Part shown: piece by piece, positions 15,488-24,022 of the stretch
Layout of the letters: the number at the start of each line of letters is the position of its first letter
How positions within the stretch are numbered: the stretch's first letter is position 1
Origin: Hyphomicrobiales bacterium
GTDB lineage: Bacteria; Pseudomonadota; Alphaproteobacteria; Rhizobiales; Rhizobiaceae
DNA: 64,000 nt
Reading direction: 5' to 3'
Assembly (NCBI GenBank): GCA_900472295.1
Contig: UCIA01000006.1
Span: forward strand, 2,527-66,526
Position numbers and translations under genes: made by a program
The notes under the pieces: generated by a model
Databases searched by the model: none
What the model was told of the DNA's origin: nothing
What the model saw: the letters and a program-made list of their open reading frames with translations, nothing else

Positions 15488-16429
15488 TCAGTTCTTCTTC
15501 AGGAACTTGTCGACGTTGGCGGGCGTGACGAGCTGGAAGGGCACGTAGACCTTGCGCTCGACCTTCTCGCCCTTGGCGAGCTTCAGCGCGGCGTCGAGAG
15601 CGCCCGCGCCCTGGCCGGCCGCATCCTGGAACACGGTGACGTCGAGGTCGCCCGCCTGCATGGCAGCCAGCGCATCCTGGGTGGCGTCGACGCCCCCAAC
15701 CACGACCGTCTTCATGTCGATGTTGGCCGCCTTCATCGCCTGGATGGCGCCGATGGCGCTTTCGTCATTGTTGGCGATGACGCCGTCGAACGGCTTGCCG
15801 GTCGACAGCCAGTTGGTCATCAGGTTCTGCGCTTCGTCGCGGTTCCAGTTCGAGGTCTGCTTGTCGATGATCTTGATGAAGCTGCATTCCGGCGTGGCGA
15901 TGACATCGTCGATGTCCTTGGTGCGCTGCACGGCGGCCTGGTTGGAAAGCTCGCCCATGATGACATAGACATTGGCTTCCTTCTTGCCGGCTTCGGTGAA
16001 CAGGCGGCAGACTTCCTTGGTCTCGAGCGTGCCGGAATCGACTTCGTTCGAAGCGACGAAGGCCTGGTTTTCCGGCAGCGTGTCGACATTGACCGGCTCG
16101 CGGTTGACGTAGACCAGCGGGATCTTGGCGGCGGCGGCAGCGTCCGACATTGCCTGTGTGGCCGAGGTGTCGACCGGATTGACGATGATGGCGTCGACGC
16201 CCGAAGCGGCAAAATTCTTGATCTGGTCAAGCTGCTTGGCGACGTCGTTCTGCGCGTCCTCGACCTGCAGTTCCACGCCGCTCATGCCTTTGGCCTGCTC
16301 GATCATGCCGTTGCGCAGCACGGTGAGGAAGTTGTCGTCGAACTTGGCCATCGACACGCCGACCTTGGCGGCAAAAGCCGACGAGCTCATCAGCGCCGCA
16401 AAAGCGACGCCCAAAATCAGTTTCTTCAT
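15488..16429 (-). CDS. ibpA: periplasmic inositol-type sugar-binding protein
   Basis: The 313-residue protein begins with a signal peptide (M-K-K-L-I-L-G-V-A-F-A-A-L-M then A-F-A-A). A type I periplasmic-binding fold of the RbsB group follows. N-P-V-D-T-S-A near residue 85 and N-N-D-E-S-A-I-G-A near residue 215 suit ligand contacts. GGAGGAG precedes the ATG. It is first in ibpA-iatP-iatA and is related to rhizobial MocB as well as Caulobacter IbpA. Inositol is the likely ligand because idhA lies downstream. A scyllo-inosamine-like ligand is an alternative. Confidence 0.9.
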   Translation of the reverse strand: MKKLILGVAFAALMSSSAFAAKVGVSMAKFDDNFLTVLRNGMIEQAKGMSGVELQVEDAQNDVAKQLDQIKNFAASGVDAIIVNPVDTSATQAMSDAAAAAKIPLVYVNREPVNVDTLPENQAFVASNEVDSGTLETKEVCRLFTEAGKKEANVYVIMGELSNQAAVQRTKDIDDVIATPECSFIKIIDKQTSNWNRDEAQNLMTNWLSTGKPFDGVIANNDESAIGAIQAMKAANIDMKTVVVGGVDATQDALAAMQAGDLDVTVFQDAAGQGAGALDAALKLAKGEKVERKVYVPFQLVTPANVDKFLKKN

Positions 16430-16606
16430 TGTGTTTCTCCTCCACATTGGTGTCCGGCTGCACCGATCTACCCGGAATCCCCGATCGCCCGAGGAATCTC
16501 TCCCGAATGCCTTTTCTTCCGGATGGCGCTTTCCAAGGATTGGAACGCCAGGCTCCCTGTTTGAAACAGATGTTCCGGAACGAAAGAACCAAAATACCTA
16601 GTTGGT

Positions 16607-16641
16607 GAAATATTTATTCCATTTTTTCGCGAGACGTCAAG
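16607..16641 (-). promoter_or_regulatory. ibpA promoter overlapped by an IolR-like box
   Basis: On the minus strand CTTGAC (16641-16636) is a perfect -35. A 17-base spacer leads to an AT-rich AATAAA -10 region. GAAA-N6-TTCC (16607-16620, plus strand) covers the -10 and equals the second box before iolC except in the N6. A GTTCCGGAAC palindrome lies further downstream at 16572-16581. Repression by IolR is inferred. Confidence 0.55.
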
Positions 16642-16741
16642 GGCGATTCCGAAGTCGGAAAGCGGATTTTCGGTCGCCGCGCCGCAATTTCACGTCGAAT
16701 CAACGCCGACAGCGGCACAGGCCGGGCCTGAAGGCCGTTTC

Positions 16742-16756
16742 TGATAGATTCTATCA
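16742..16756. promoter_or_regulatory. LacI-type operator upstream of ibpA
   Basis: TGATAGATTCTATCA is a perfect palindrome around a central base. A near copy, TGATAGAAACTATCT, lies in the regulator-mocD gap at 17884-17898. The site is 46 bases after the LacI-type gene and about 100 bases upstream of the ibpA -35. The shared sequence suggests one regulator binds both. Confidence 0.6.
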
Positions 16757-16801
16757 TCGCCGGCGAGCCCCCGCGCCGGACGGATCGGCGCGGACAACGC
16801 G

Positions 16802-17833
16802 TTAGATGTTTTCCGGCAGATAGATGTCGAAGGGCAGAAAGGTCTGGCCCGGTGCGTTGGCGGCACCGGCCTCGATGGCATGCGCCATCAGGTCGACAAG
16901 CTCGCGGCACAAGGCGGCGAGCGGCGTCGAGATCACCATGGTCAGGATGTTGTCGGCAAGGGCAGCACGCGATTCGGCGTTGATCTCGTTGCAGACGACC
17001 ACCGGCATGTTTGCGGGCTTCGCTGCCCGCAGCGCCGAGACCGCGCCTTCCATGCCGCCGCCGGCGACATAGCAGCCGGCAAGATCCGGATAGCGTTCCA
17101 GGAGATCGATCATCGCATCGTGGGTCACCTGATTGGCTTCCAGATTGACCAGCGTTTCCATCACCGTGAAGTCCGGCGCATGTTCGCGGAAGAAGGAGCG
17201 AAAACCGATCTCGCGCAGCTCATGGCCGTGGAAGCGATGGCTGCCGACGAAAAGGGCGACCTTGCCGGGCTTCTTGGCCGCCCTGGCGATCATCCAGGCC
17301 GCGGTGCGACCGACCTTGCGATTGTCGAGGCCGACATAGCCCTCGCGGATGCCAGCGGCAAAGTCGGACAGCAGCGAGAAGACAGGTTGCCCCCTCGCTT
17401 TCAGCGACTCCACGACCGCCGTCAACGTCGGATGGTCCGGGCCGACAACGGCGATGGCTCTGGATTTCGCTGCCAGCTTGCGCATCTGGGCGGCGATCTC
17501 GTCGGCGGCAAGCGAGCTGGCGAAGTCGATGGTGGCGACGCCGCGGAAGCGCTGCGATTGCGAGACCGCCATTTCGAGCTCCCGCGCGAAATCGCCGTAG
17601 AAAACATCATTGCCCCGCAGCAGCAGAAAGCCGAGGCGGTATTCCGGCAATTCCTGGCGCATGCGCCGCTTGATCAGCCCGGCGGCGTGATAGCCGATGC
17701 CGGTCGCCGCCTCATAAACGCGGCGCGCGGTTTCCTCGCGCACCGGCAGCCGGTTGTTCAGCACCCTGTCGACAGTGGCGACGCTAACGCCGGAGATGCG
17801 CGCCAGATCGGTGATGGTTGGCCGTTTTGCCAT
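16802..17833 (-). CDS. LacI-family transcriptional regulator
   Basis: The 343-residue protein starts M-A-K-R-P-T-I-T-D-L-A-R-I-S-G-V-S-V-A-T-V-D-R at the ATG at 17833, the classical LacI helix-turn-helix with a hinge near residue 55. A periplasmic-binding-like sensor domain fills the rest. Frame upstream of that ATG is not coding. It lies between the ibpA operon and the divergent mocD-like gene, and palindromes typical of its family flank it on both sides. It probably controls both units and itself. The inducer is unknown; a cyclitol is likely. Confidence 0.92.
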   Translation of the reverse strand: MAKRPTITDLARISGVSVATVDRVLNNRLPVREETARRVYEAATGIGYHAAGLIKRRMRQELPEYRLGFLLLRGNDVFYGDFARELEMAVSQSQRFRGVATIDFASSLAADEIAAQMRKLAAKSRAIAVVGPDHPTLTAVVESLKARGQPVFSLLSDFAAGIREGYVGLDNRKVGRTAAWMIARAAKKPGKVALFVGSHRFHGHELREIGFRSFFREHAPDFTVMETLVNLEANQVTHDAMIDLLERYPDLAGCYVAGGGMEGAVSALRAAKPANMPVVVCNEINAESRAALADNILTMVISTPLAALCRELVDLMAHAIEAGAANAPGQTFLPFDIYLPENI

Positions 17834-17883
17834 GACTGTCCCGCATGAATGCCTGCAACTGCTTACATCATTCTGATGGAAAA

Positions 17884-17918
17884 TGATAGAAACTATCTTT
17901 GTGATATTGAGACTATCA
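17884..17918. promoter_or_regulatory. LacI-type operators in the regulator-mocD gap
   Basis: TGATAGAAACTATCT (17884-17898) has GATAG/CTATC arms around AAA. A second imperfect site, TGATATTGAGACTATCA (17902-17918), keeps TGATA and TATCA with 2 extra bases. Both lie 51-85 bases upstream of the regulator start and about 100 bases upstream of mocD. This suits autoregulation and control of the oxygenase genes. Confidence 0.6.
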
Positions 17919-17966
17919 TCGCATGGCGCTATTTTGCGCTCGGACACAAGCGCCTGTAATGGACAT

Positions 17967-17982
17967 ATCCGTCCTGACGGAT
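17967..17982. promoter_or_regulatory. perfect palindrome upstream of the mocD-like gene
   Basis: ATCCGTCCTGACGGAT has perfect seven-base arms around CT and ends 25 bases before the ATG. It differs from the TGATAGA palindromes, so it may serve another regulator or fold in the 5' leader. No factor can be named. Confidence 0.4.
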
Positions 17983-18007
17983 GCCGTGCCCGACGGAGGC
18001 AGCCCCT

Positions 18008-19111
18008 ATGGAAGCGACACTATCCGCACCGCCGTCCCGGCGTGACTACAGCCTGATCGGCCGCGACGCCAAGCTCGCCGTCGAGACCGGGCTGTCGGCG
18101 GCCGAGTGGTACCACACAGACATTCCGCGAAAGCAGATGAAGGAGCTGATGCAGCGCTCCGACGGGCCGGCGATCCGCGACACCGCGATCTGGCTCGCCG
18201 CGCTGATCCTGAGTGCAGCCGGCGGTGCCTGGTTCTGGGGCACATGGTGGTGCGTGCCGTTCTTCTTCGTCTACGGCGTGCTTTACGGCTCGTCGACCGA
18301 TTCACGCTGGCACGAATGCGGCCATGGCACCGCCTTCCGCACGCAGTGGATGAATGACGCGGTCTACCAGATCGCCTGCTTCATGATCATGCGCAATCCG
18401 GTGACCTGGCGCTGGAGCCATACCCGCCACCACACCGACACCATCATCGTCGGCCGCGACCCCGAGATATCGGTGATGCGGCCGCCGGACCTGTTGCGGG
18501 TGGCGCTTGCCTTCATCGGCGTGATCGACGCCTGGAAGGCGATGTCGGACATGTTGCGCAACGCCGCCGGCAACATCAGCGCGGTGGAAAAGACTTTTAT
18601 CCCGGAACAGGAACAGCCCAGAGCCATCCGTATCGCTCGCATCTGGACGGCGATCTATGCCGTCACCATCGCGCTGGCGCTCTATTTCAGCTCATGGCTG
18701 CCGCTGATGCTGGTCGGCCTGCCCCGGCTCTATGGCGCCTGGCACCACGTCATGGTCGGCCTGCTGCAGCATGGCGGGCTGGCTGAAAATGTCATCGACC
18801 ACCGGCTGAACAGCCGCACCGTCTACATGAACCCGATCAGCCGCTTCATCTACTGGAACATGAACTATCACGTCGAGCATCACATGTTCCCGATGGTGCC
18901 GTACCACGCACTGCCTAAGCTGCATGCGCTGATCAAGCACGATCTGCCGGCGCCGACGCCGTCGATCCTGGCCGGTTATCGCGAGATGATCCCGGCCTTC
19001 CTGCGCCAGCTGCGCAACGAGGACTATTTTCTCAAGCGCGAGCTGCCGCCGACAGCGCGGCCATACCGCGAGGAATTTCACAACGACGCCATCGCCGCTG
19101 CGGCGGAATGA
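18008..19111 (+). CDS. mocD: fatty-acid-desaturase-family oxygenase, MocD-like
   Basis: The 367-residue integral membrane di-iron protein carries three histidine boxes: H-E-C-G-H near residue 100, H-T-R-H-H near residue 138 and H-V-E-H-H near residue 292. Several hydrophobic segments lie between them. The ATG at 18008 has GGAGG upstream. A Rieske ferredoxin and a ferredoxin reductase follow, the same trio as MocD-MocE-MocF of rhizopine (3-O-methyl-scyllo-inosamine) catabolism. In that system the trio is thought to remove the O-methyl group. The true substrate here is unknown; an alkyl or lipid substrate cannot be excluded. Confidence 0.8.
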   Translation: MEATLSAPPSRRDYSLIGRDAKLAVETGLSAAEWYHTDIPRKQMKELMQRSDGPAIRDTAIWLAALILSAAGGAWFWGTWWCVPFFFVYGVLYGSSTDSRWHECGHGTAFRTQWMNDAVYQIACFMIMRNPVTWRWSHTRHHTDTIIVGRDPEISVMRPPDLLRVALAFIGVIDAWKAMSDMLRNAAGNISAVEKTFIPEQEQPRAIRIARIWTAIYAVTIALALYFSSWLPLMLVGLPRLYGAWHHVMVGLLQHGGLAENVIDHRLNSRTVYMNPISRFIYWNMNYHVEHHMFPMVPYHALPKLHALIKHDLPAPTPSILAGYREMIPAFLRQLRNEDYFLKRELPPTARPYREEFHNDAIAAAAE

Positions 19112-19125
19112 AAACTCTTATTTTA

Positions 19126-19174
19126 GCGCAATTCCAGACGGAAAACCGCGACACACTTTTCCTGGAATTGCTTT
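19126..19174. repeat. palindromic repeat between mocD and mocE
   Basis: GCAATTCCAG (19128-19137) pairs with CTGGAATTGC (19162-19171), and the centre GGAAAACCGCGACACACTTTTCC resembles the family B core. It ends 14 bases before the mocE start, so it would fold in the shared mRNA. Confidence 0.75.
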
Positions 19175-19187
19175 TGGGGAGGAACAC

Positions 19188-19502
19188 ATGAGCGACTGGG
19201 TCGAGGCCTGCGCCGCCGGCGATATCGACGAGGAGGATGTGATGCGCTTCGATCATGGCGGCCGCACCTTCGCCATCTATCGCAGTCCGGACGACGACTA
19301 TTTCGCCACCGATGGCCTCTGCACGCATGAAAAGGTGCATCTGGCCGACGGGCTGGTGATGGACGACATCATCGAGTGTCCAAAGCACAATGGCCGCTTC
19401 AACTACAAGACGGGCGCCGCGCGCGGCGCGCCGGTCTGCGTCAATCTCGCGACCTACCCGGTCAAGGTCGAGGCCGGCAAAGTGCTGATCCAGATCGGAT
19501 AG
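19188..19502 (+). CDS. mocE: Rieske [2Fe-2S] ferredoxin, MocE-like
   Basis: The 104-residue protein is a single Rieske domain. Cluster ligands appear as C-T-H near residues 44-46 and C-P-K-H near residues 63-66. It probably passes electrons from the reductase encoded next to the MocD-like oxygenase. GGGGAGG precedes the ATG. It lies 4 bases upstream of the reductase gene and 76 bases after mocD. NirD- or biphenyl-type ferredoxins share the fold; the operon points to MocE. Confidence 0.88.
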   Translation: MSDWVEACAAGDIDEEDVMRFDHGGRTFAIYRSPDDDYFATDGLCTHEKVHLADGLVMDDIIECPKHNGRFNYKTGAARGAPVCVNLATYPVKVEAGKVLIQIG

Positions 19503-19506
19503 AACC

Positions 19507-20736
19507 ATGCAGGCGGGAATGGTGATCATTGGCGCCGGCGAATGCGGCGGGAGGGCAGCGCTTGCGTTGCGCGACCTCGGCTATGCCGGCCCGGTGACGC
19601 TCGTCGGCGACGAGCCGCATCTCCCCTATGAGCGCCCGCCTCTGTCCAAGGACGCGATGACGAGCGACGCGCCCGAAATCAAGGCGATCGCCAGCGATGC
19701 GCTTTTGGCCGAACGGTCGATCCGGCACATTCATTCCGTCCAGGCTGTGGCTATCGATCGCACGGCACATGCGGTGCGGCTGTCGGACGGTTCGGTTCTC
19801 GCCTACGACAAGCTGCTGCTGGCAACTGGCTCGACACCGCGCAAGCTGCCGATGCCGGGATTGGGTTCGCGCTGTGTCTATCTCCGGACTTTTTCCGATG
19901 CTCTCGCCATTCGCGCCCATCTCAGCCCTGAAAACCGCATCGCTATTATTGGCGGTGGGTTCATCGGCCTCGAGCTCGCCGCTGCGGCGCGCAAGCTCGG
20001 CGCCGCTGTCACCGTCATCGAAGCGCAGCCGCGCATCCTGATGCGCGGCGTGCCGGCCGAGATCGCCGAGATCGTCCATCGGGCACATGAAGCCGAGGGC
20101 GTGACTGTGTTCACCGGCAAGAGCATCGCTGATATCGCCGACGATGGCGTCGAGGTTCGCATCACGCTCGCCGACGGGCAGCAAATCGTCGCCGATCTCG
20201 CCGTCATCGGCATCGGCGCTGTGCCGGTGACCGGCCTAGCCGCCGAGGCGGGGCTGAGCATCGACAATGGCATTGCCGTTGATGCCACGCTGCGCACCGA
20301 CGACCCTGATATTTTTGCCGCCGGCGATTGCTGCTCGTTTCCGCTCGCCATCTATGACGGCCGCCGGGTGCGGCTGGAGGCCTGGCGCAATGCTCAGGAA
20401 CAGGGCGCGCTGGCCGCGAAGAACATGCTGGGCGCCGGCGAGGCGCATGATGCCGTGCCGTGGTTCTGGTCGGATCAGTACGGCCTGTCGCTGCAGATTG
20501 CCGGGCTTTCCGACGAGGGCAAAAGCACGGTGCGTCGCGATCTTGGCGACGGCGCTTTCATCCTGTTTCATCTGGCCGAGGATGGCAGGCTGGTGGCGGC
20601 GAGCGGCATCGGCCCGGGCAATGCGGTTGCTCGCGACATCAGGCTGGCCGAGATGCTGATCGCCAAACGGGCAAAGCCGGCGCCAGAGGCGCTGGGCTCG
20701 CAGGATGTGAAGCTGAAGTCGCTGCTGGCGGCGTGA
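19507..20736 (+). CDS. mocF: FAD-dependent ferredoxin reductase, MocF-like
   Basis: The 409-residue flavoprotein has an N-terminal FAD motif V-I-I-G-A-G-E-C-G-G and an NAD motif I-I-G-G-G-F-I-G-L-E near residue 148. The second FAD motif D-I-F-A-A-G-D-C lies near residue 272, and a reductase C-terminal domain follows. It matches rubredoxin/ferredoxin reductases that feed Rieske oxygenases. It starts 4 bases after mocE, so the three genes form an electron chain from NAD(P)H to the membrane oxygenase. Confidence 0.88.
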   Translation: MQAGMVIIGAGECGGRAALALRDLGYAGPVTLVGDEPHLPYERPPLSKDAMTSDAPEIKAIASDALLAERSIRHIHSVQAVAIDRTAHAVRLSDGSVLAYDKLLLATGSTPRKLPMPGLGSRCVYLRTFSDALAIRAHLSPENRIAIIGGGFIGLELAAAARKLGAAVTVIEAQPRILMRGVPAEIAEIVHRAHEAEGVTVFTGKSIADIADDGVEVRITLADGQQIVADLAVIGIGAVPVTGLAAEAGLSIDNGIAVDATLRTDDPDIFAAGDCCSFPLAIYDGRRVRLEAWRNAQEQGALAAKNMLGAGEAHDAVPWFWSDQYGLSLQIAGLSDEGKSTVRRDLGDGAFILFHLAEDGRLVAASGIGPGNAVARDIRLAEMLIAKRAKPAPEALGSQDVKLKSLLAA

Positions 20737-20760
20737 GTGACATAGTCGTCAAGGGTTGCG

Positions 20761-20930
20761 CCGCCCCTCATCCGCCTGCCGGCACCTTCTCACCGTATAG
20801 AGACGGGGAGAAGGGAGCTGTCGCGGCCCTCGGCGACTCGTTGAAAATTGGCAAAGGCATCGACGAAAGCGTCTTTCTCCCCGTCACTATACGGGGAGAA
20901 ATGCCCGGCAGGGCAATGAGGGGCGGCGCA
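20761..20930. repeat. inverted pair of family A repeats
   Basis: One copy (20761-20816) runs forward and one (20874-20930) runs reversed, with 57 bases between. They can pair with each other over most of their length or fold separately. They separate the convergent mocF and DUF1402 genes and could end both transcripts. One copy has CACCG instead of CCCCG in its hairpin. Confidence 0.85.
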
Positions 20931-20970
20931 GACCTATTGAAGGGTCGACTCAAACCCCACGCGTAGCCGC

Positions 20971-21927
20971 CTAAAACAGCGCCTTCAGCTCGTCCAGCTT
21001 GTCGTTGACCAGCCAGCCGTAATAATTCTCTTCCGGCAGCTTGACCGCCTCACCTGCCGCCCGGCGCTTTTCGTTCTCCACCTTCAGCGCATAGGCGCGC
21101 TGCTCGGGATTGCCGACATTGTAGAGCGTGGCGGTGAGGCCCGGATTGCCCGAGATGTCAAAGCCGGCAATGCTTTTGTAGGCGTCGATCGACTTGCGGA
21201 TGGTCGCCGCGACATAGGGCAGCGTCAGATCCGGATCCATGATCGTCTTGTAGACCCCGTTGGGGTCGCCGACATCGAGCTCCGGCAAGCCGGAAACCTT
21301 GTGCACGAGATCGCTCATCTGCAGCGCGGTCAGCGGGTTGAGCTGACCGAGGCCAAAGGTCTGGCCGGCATAATAGGGCTGGAAGAAGGTGGCGCCGAAG
21401 CGGTCATTGGGGAAGCTTGTGCCGCCGACGGTCTTGCCGCGGAAAGAGCGGTTCCAGACCTGCTCGCGGCATTCCCACAGGTCGTAGCTGTCCGACATCG
21501 TGCACTTCTTGAATTCCGGCCGCTGCACGAAATCGGTAATGTCCTCGCCGTCATAGGCGAAGGTCAGCTTGCTGGAGAGGTAGGAGATCGCCTTGACGTA
21601 ATAGGTCTGCAGCCGGTCATAGGCGTCGACATTGTAGGTGTGCTCGCCAACGATGGCGCCGACGATATGCAAGGGGTCGATGCCGTAGGCGGCTGCCGCC
21701 TTCCTGATCTTGCCGCGCAATTCGGCGTCGTTCTGCAACAGCGCATAGACCTTGCGGTATTTGGCCTGGAAGGTGGTGTTGGTGGCCTGGGTGCGGCGGC
21801 TGGAGGCGCCCGGAATGTCGGGCTGCACGGCGTTACGGTTGCCCGCCGGCACCAAAGTCGCCGCGTCGGCGGCGAACAGCGTCGCCGCCAGCGTCAAGCC
21901 GAGAATGACAAGCATCAGTTTTTTCAT
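20971..21927 (-). CDS. exported DUF1402-family protein
   Basis: The 318-residue protein has a clear signal peptide (residues 1-23, ending near A-A-D-A-A). Its body contains V-G-A-I-V-G-E-H-T near residue 90 and F-G-L-G-Q-L-N-P near residue 190. I recognise it as DUF1402, found mainly in Rhizobiales. The E-H-T and G-Q-L-N-P segments recall lysozyme-like folds, but that is only an impression. It converges on mocF. No function is known. Confidence 0.75.
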   Translation of the reverse strand: MKKLMLVILGLTLAATLFAADAATLVPAGNRNAVQPDIPGASSRRTQATNTTFQAKYRKVYALLQNDAELRGKIRKAAAAYGIDPLHIVGAIVGEHTYNVDAYDRLQTYYVKAISYLSSKLTFAYDGEDITDFVQRPEFKKCTMSDSYDLWECREQVWNRSFRGKTVGGTSFPNDRFGATFFQPYYAGQTFGLGQLNPLTALQMSDLVHKVSGLPELDVGDPNGVYKTIMDPDLTLPYVAATIRKSIDAYKSIAGFDISGNPGLTATLYNVGNPEQRAYALKVENEKRRAAGEAVKLPEENYYGWLVNDKLDELKALF

Positions 21928-22074
21928 GCGCCGCCGCCCAAAGAATTGCCGCGCAAACTAGGGAGTGCTCCCGGTTGAGTCGAGAGCGCCCCTGCACCCG
22001 GCAAGACGAAAGGTGGCCCGATGATACCATCCGGCCACACATCAACCTGTTAGCCGGAACTTGTTGCCTGAACC

Positions 22075-22095
22075 GGCGCCGGATAACCCGGCGCC
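22075..22095 (-). terminator. strong hairpin after hslU
   Basis: GGCGCCGG and CCGGCGCC form a perfect 8-bp stem with a 5-base loop just downstream of the hslU stop. There is no T run, so it may stabilise the 3' end or act with another factor rather than terminate alone. Confidence 0.4.
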
Positions 22096-22100
22096 CTCGT

Positions 22101-23414
22101 TTAAAGGATGAATCGCGACAAATCTGTGTTTCGCGAGAGGTCGCCGACATGCTTTTCCACATAAGCGGCGTCGATGGTGACGCTGGTGCCGTTGCGGTCG
22201 GGCGCGTCATACGAGATCTCGTCCAGCACGCGTTCCATCACCGTCTGCAGCCGCCTTGCGCCGATGTTTTCGACGCTGGCGTTGAGGTCGACGGCGATGC
22301 CGGCCAGCGAATCGATGGCGTCATCCGTGAAAGTCAGGTCGACGCCCTCGGTCTTCATCAGCGCGATATACTGCTTGATCAGGCTGGCCTCGGTCTCGGT
22401 CAGGATGCGGACGAAATCGTCCTTTTCCAGCGCCCGCAGCTCGACCCGGATCGGCAGGCGGCCCTGCAATTCCGGCAGCAGGTCGGACGGCTTGGAAACA
22501 TGGAAGGCGCCCGAGGCGATGAAGAGGATGTGGTCGGTCTTCAACGGTCCATACTTGGTCGCCACCGTCGTGCCTTCGATCAGCGGCAGCAGGTCGCGCT
22601 GCACGCCTTCGCGTGAAACGCCGGCGCCCATGCCGCCTTCGCGCGAGGCGATCTTGTCGATCTCGTCGAGGAAGACGATGCCGTCATTCTCGGTCGCGTC
22701 CAGCGCCCGGCGCACCACTTCGTCCTGGTCGAGCAGCTTGTCGGACTCGTCGTTGACCAGCAGCGCGTAGGACTCCTTCACCGTCGTCTTGCGCGCCTTG
22801 GTCTTCTTGCCGCCCATTGCCTTCGACAGCATGTCGTTGATGTTGAGCACGCCGATATTGGCGCCCGGCATGCCGGGGATCTCGAAGCCGGGCATGCCGC
22901 CATTGCCGGTGTCGGCGACTTCGATCTCGATTTCCTTGTCGTCGAGTTCGCCGTCGCGCAGCTTCTTGCGGAAGCTGTCGCGCGTCGCCGGGCTTGCCGT
23001 CTTGCCGACGAGGGCCTCCAGCACGCGCTCCTCGGCATTGAGGTGGGCGCGCGCGTTGACGTCCTCGCGCATCTTCTCGCGCACCAGGCCGATGGCGATC
23101 TCGACGAGATCGCGGATGATCTGCTCGACATCGCGGCCGACATAGCCGACCTCGGTGAATTTGGTCGCCTCGACCTTGACGAAAGGCGCACCGGCAAGCC
23201 GCGCCAGGCGGCGTGAGATCTCGGTCTTGCCGACGCCGGTCGGGCCGATCATCAGGATGTTCTTCGGCATCACCTCTTCGCGCATCTGGCCTTCCAGCTG
23301 CTGGCGGCGCCAGCGGTTGCGCAAGGCGATGGCCACGGCGCGCTTTGCGTCCTTCTGGCCGATGATGAAGCGGTCGAGCTCCGAAACGATTTCACGGGGA
23401 GAAAAGGTGGTCAT
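22101..23414 (-). CDS. hslU: ATP-dependent protease ATPase subunit HslU
   Basis: HslU is the AAA+ unfoldase that feeds proteins to the HslV peptidase in the cytosol. The 437-residue product has Walker A G-P-T-G-V-G-K-T near residue 58, the pore motif G-Y-V-G-R-D near residue 91, Walker B V-F-L-D-E-I-D-K and the C-terminal S-R-F-I-L that docks to HslV. The ATG at 23414 gives the standard N-terminus; 15 bases upstream in frame are ignored. It is the last gene of hslV-GNAT-DUF2585-hslU. Confidence 0.98.
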   Translation of the reverse strand: MTTFSPREIVSELDRFIIGQKDAKRAVAIALRNRWRRQQLEGQMREEVMPKNILMIGPTGVGKTEISRRLARLAGAPFVKVEATKFTEVGYVGRDVEQIIRDLVEIAIGLVREKMREDVNARAHLNAEERVLEALVGKTASPATRDSFRKKLRDGELDDKEIEIEVADTGNGGMPGFEIPGMPGANIGVLNINDMLSKAMGGKKTKARKTTVKESYALLVNDESDKLLDQDEVVRRALDATENDGIVFLDEIDKIASREGGMGAGVSREGVQRDLLPLIEGTTVATKYGPLKTDHILFIASGAFHVSKPSDLLPELQGRLPIRVELRALEKDDFVRILTETEASLIKQYIALMKTEGVDLTFTDDAIDSLAGIAVDLNASVENIGARRLQTVMERVLDEISYDAPDRNGTSVTIDAAYVEKHVGDLSRNTDLSRFIL

Positions 23415-23418
23415 ATCA

Positions 23419-24018
23419 CTAGATTCCACTTTGCCACTGCTTGATGGACTCGAACGGATGCAGCAGCATGATCACGTTGAGCGTCAGATTGTCCCGGATG
23501 AGGTAGCCGACACCCAGTTCGAAGATGATGGCGAGGCCGACGATGCTCCATATAGGAAGCTTTCGCGCCATCACAAATCCCAGCACCATGGCCAGCGTGT
23601 CAGACACCGAATTGATGATCGAGTCGCCGTAGTAATCGAGCGAAATGGTGCCGGCGCGGTAGCGCTCGATGATGAACGGGCTGTTTTCCAGGAGCTCCCA
23701 GCCGCCTTCGATGACGACGGCAAAGGCCAGACGCAGACCGATCGGCGAGCGCGGGAACAGGAACCAGGCCAGGGCGTAGAACAGGAAGCCGTGGATGATG
23801 TGCGAGAAGGTGTACCAGTCGGTAATGTGCTGGGAATTCTCCGAACTGACCACCACGCCGTGCCAGAATTTGACGTAACCGCAGGTGCAGATCGGCGTGC
23901 GGCCCATGCCGTAGAGCGCACCGGCCTGGAAGATGAGCAGAGCGAGCACGAGCAGAAGCCCCATGCGCCAACCGTCTTCATAGGCCGAGTAGTTCTTGTC
24001 CCCGCTTGGTGTCGTCAT
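23419..24018 (-). CDS. DUF2585-family membrane protein
   Basis: The 199-residue product has about five hydrophobic segments and conserved polar spots such as [13 protein letters not shown] and S-H-I-I-H-G near residue 75. A GGGGG-rich ribosome site precedes the ATG. It lies 4 bases before hslU and 4 bases after the acetyltransferase gene, so it belongs to the hslVU operon. I recognise it as DUF2585; function is unknown. Confidence 0.75.
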   Translation of the reverse strand: MTTPSGDKNYSAYEDGWRMGLLLVLALLIFQAGALYGMGRTPICTCGYVKFWHGVVVSSENSQHITDWYTFSHIIHGFLFYALAWFLFPRSPIGLRLAFAVVIEGGWELLENSPFIIERYRAGTISLDYYGDSIINSVSDTLAMVLGFVMARKLPIWSIVGLAIIFELGVGYLIRDNLTLNVIMLLHPFESIKQWQSGI

Positions 24019-24022
24019 CAAC

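Noticed and set aside
20761..20930. Repeats considered as a CRISPR array
   Set aside because: Only two copies occur, in opposite orientation and with internal hairpins. There are no regular spacers and no cas genes.
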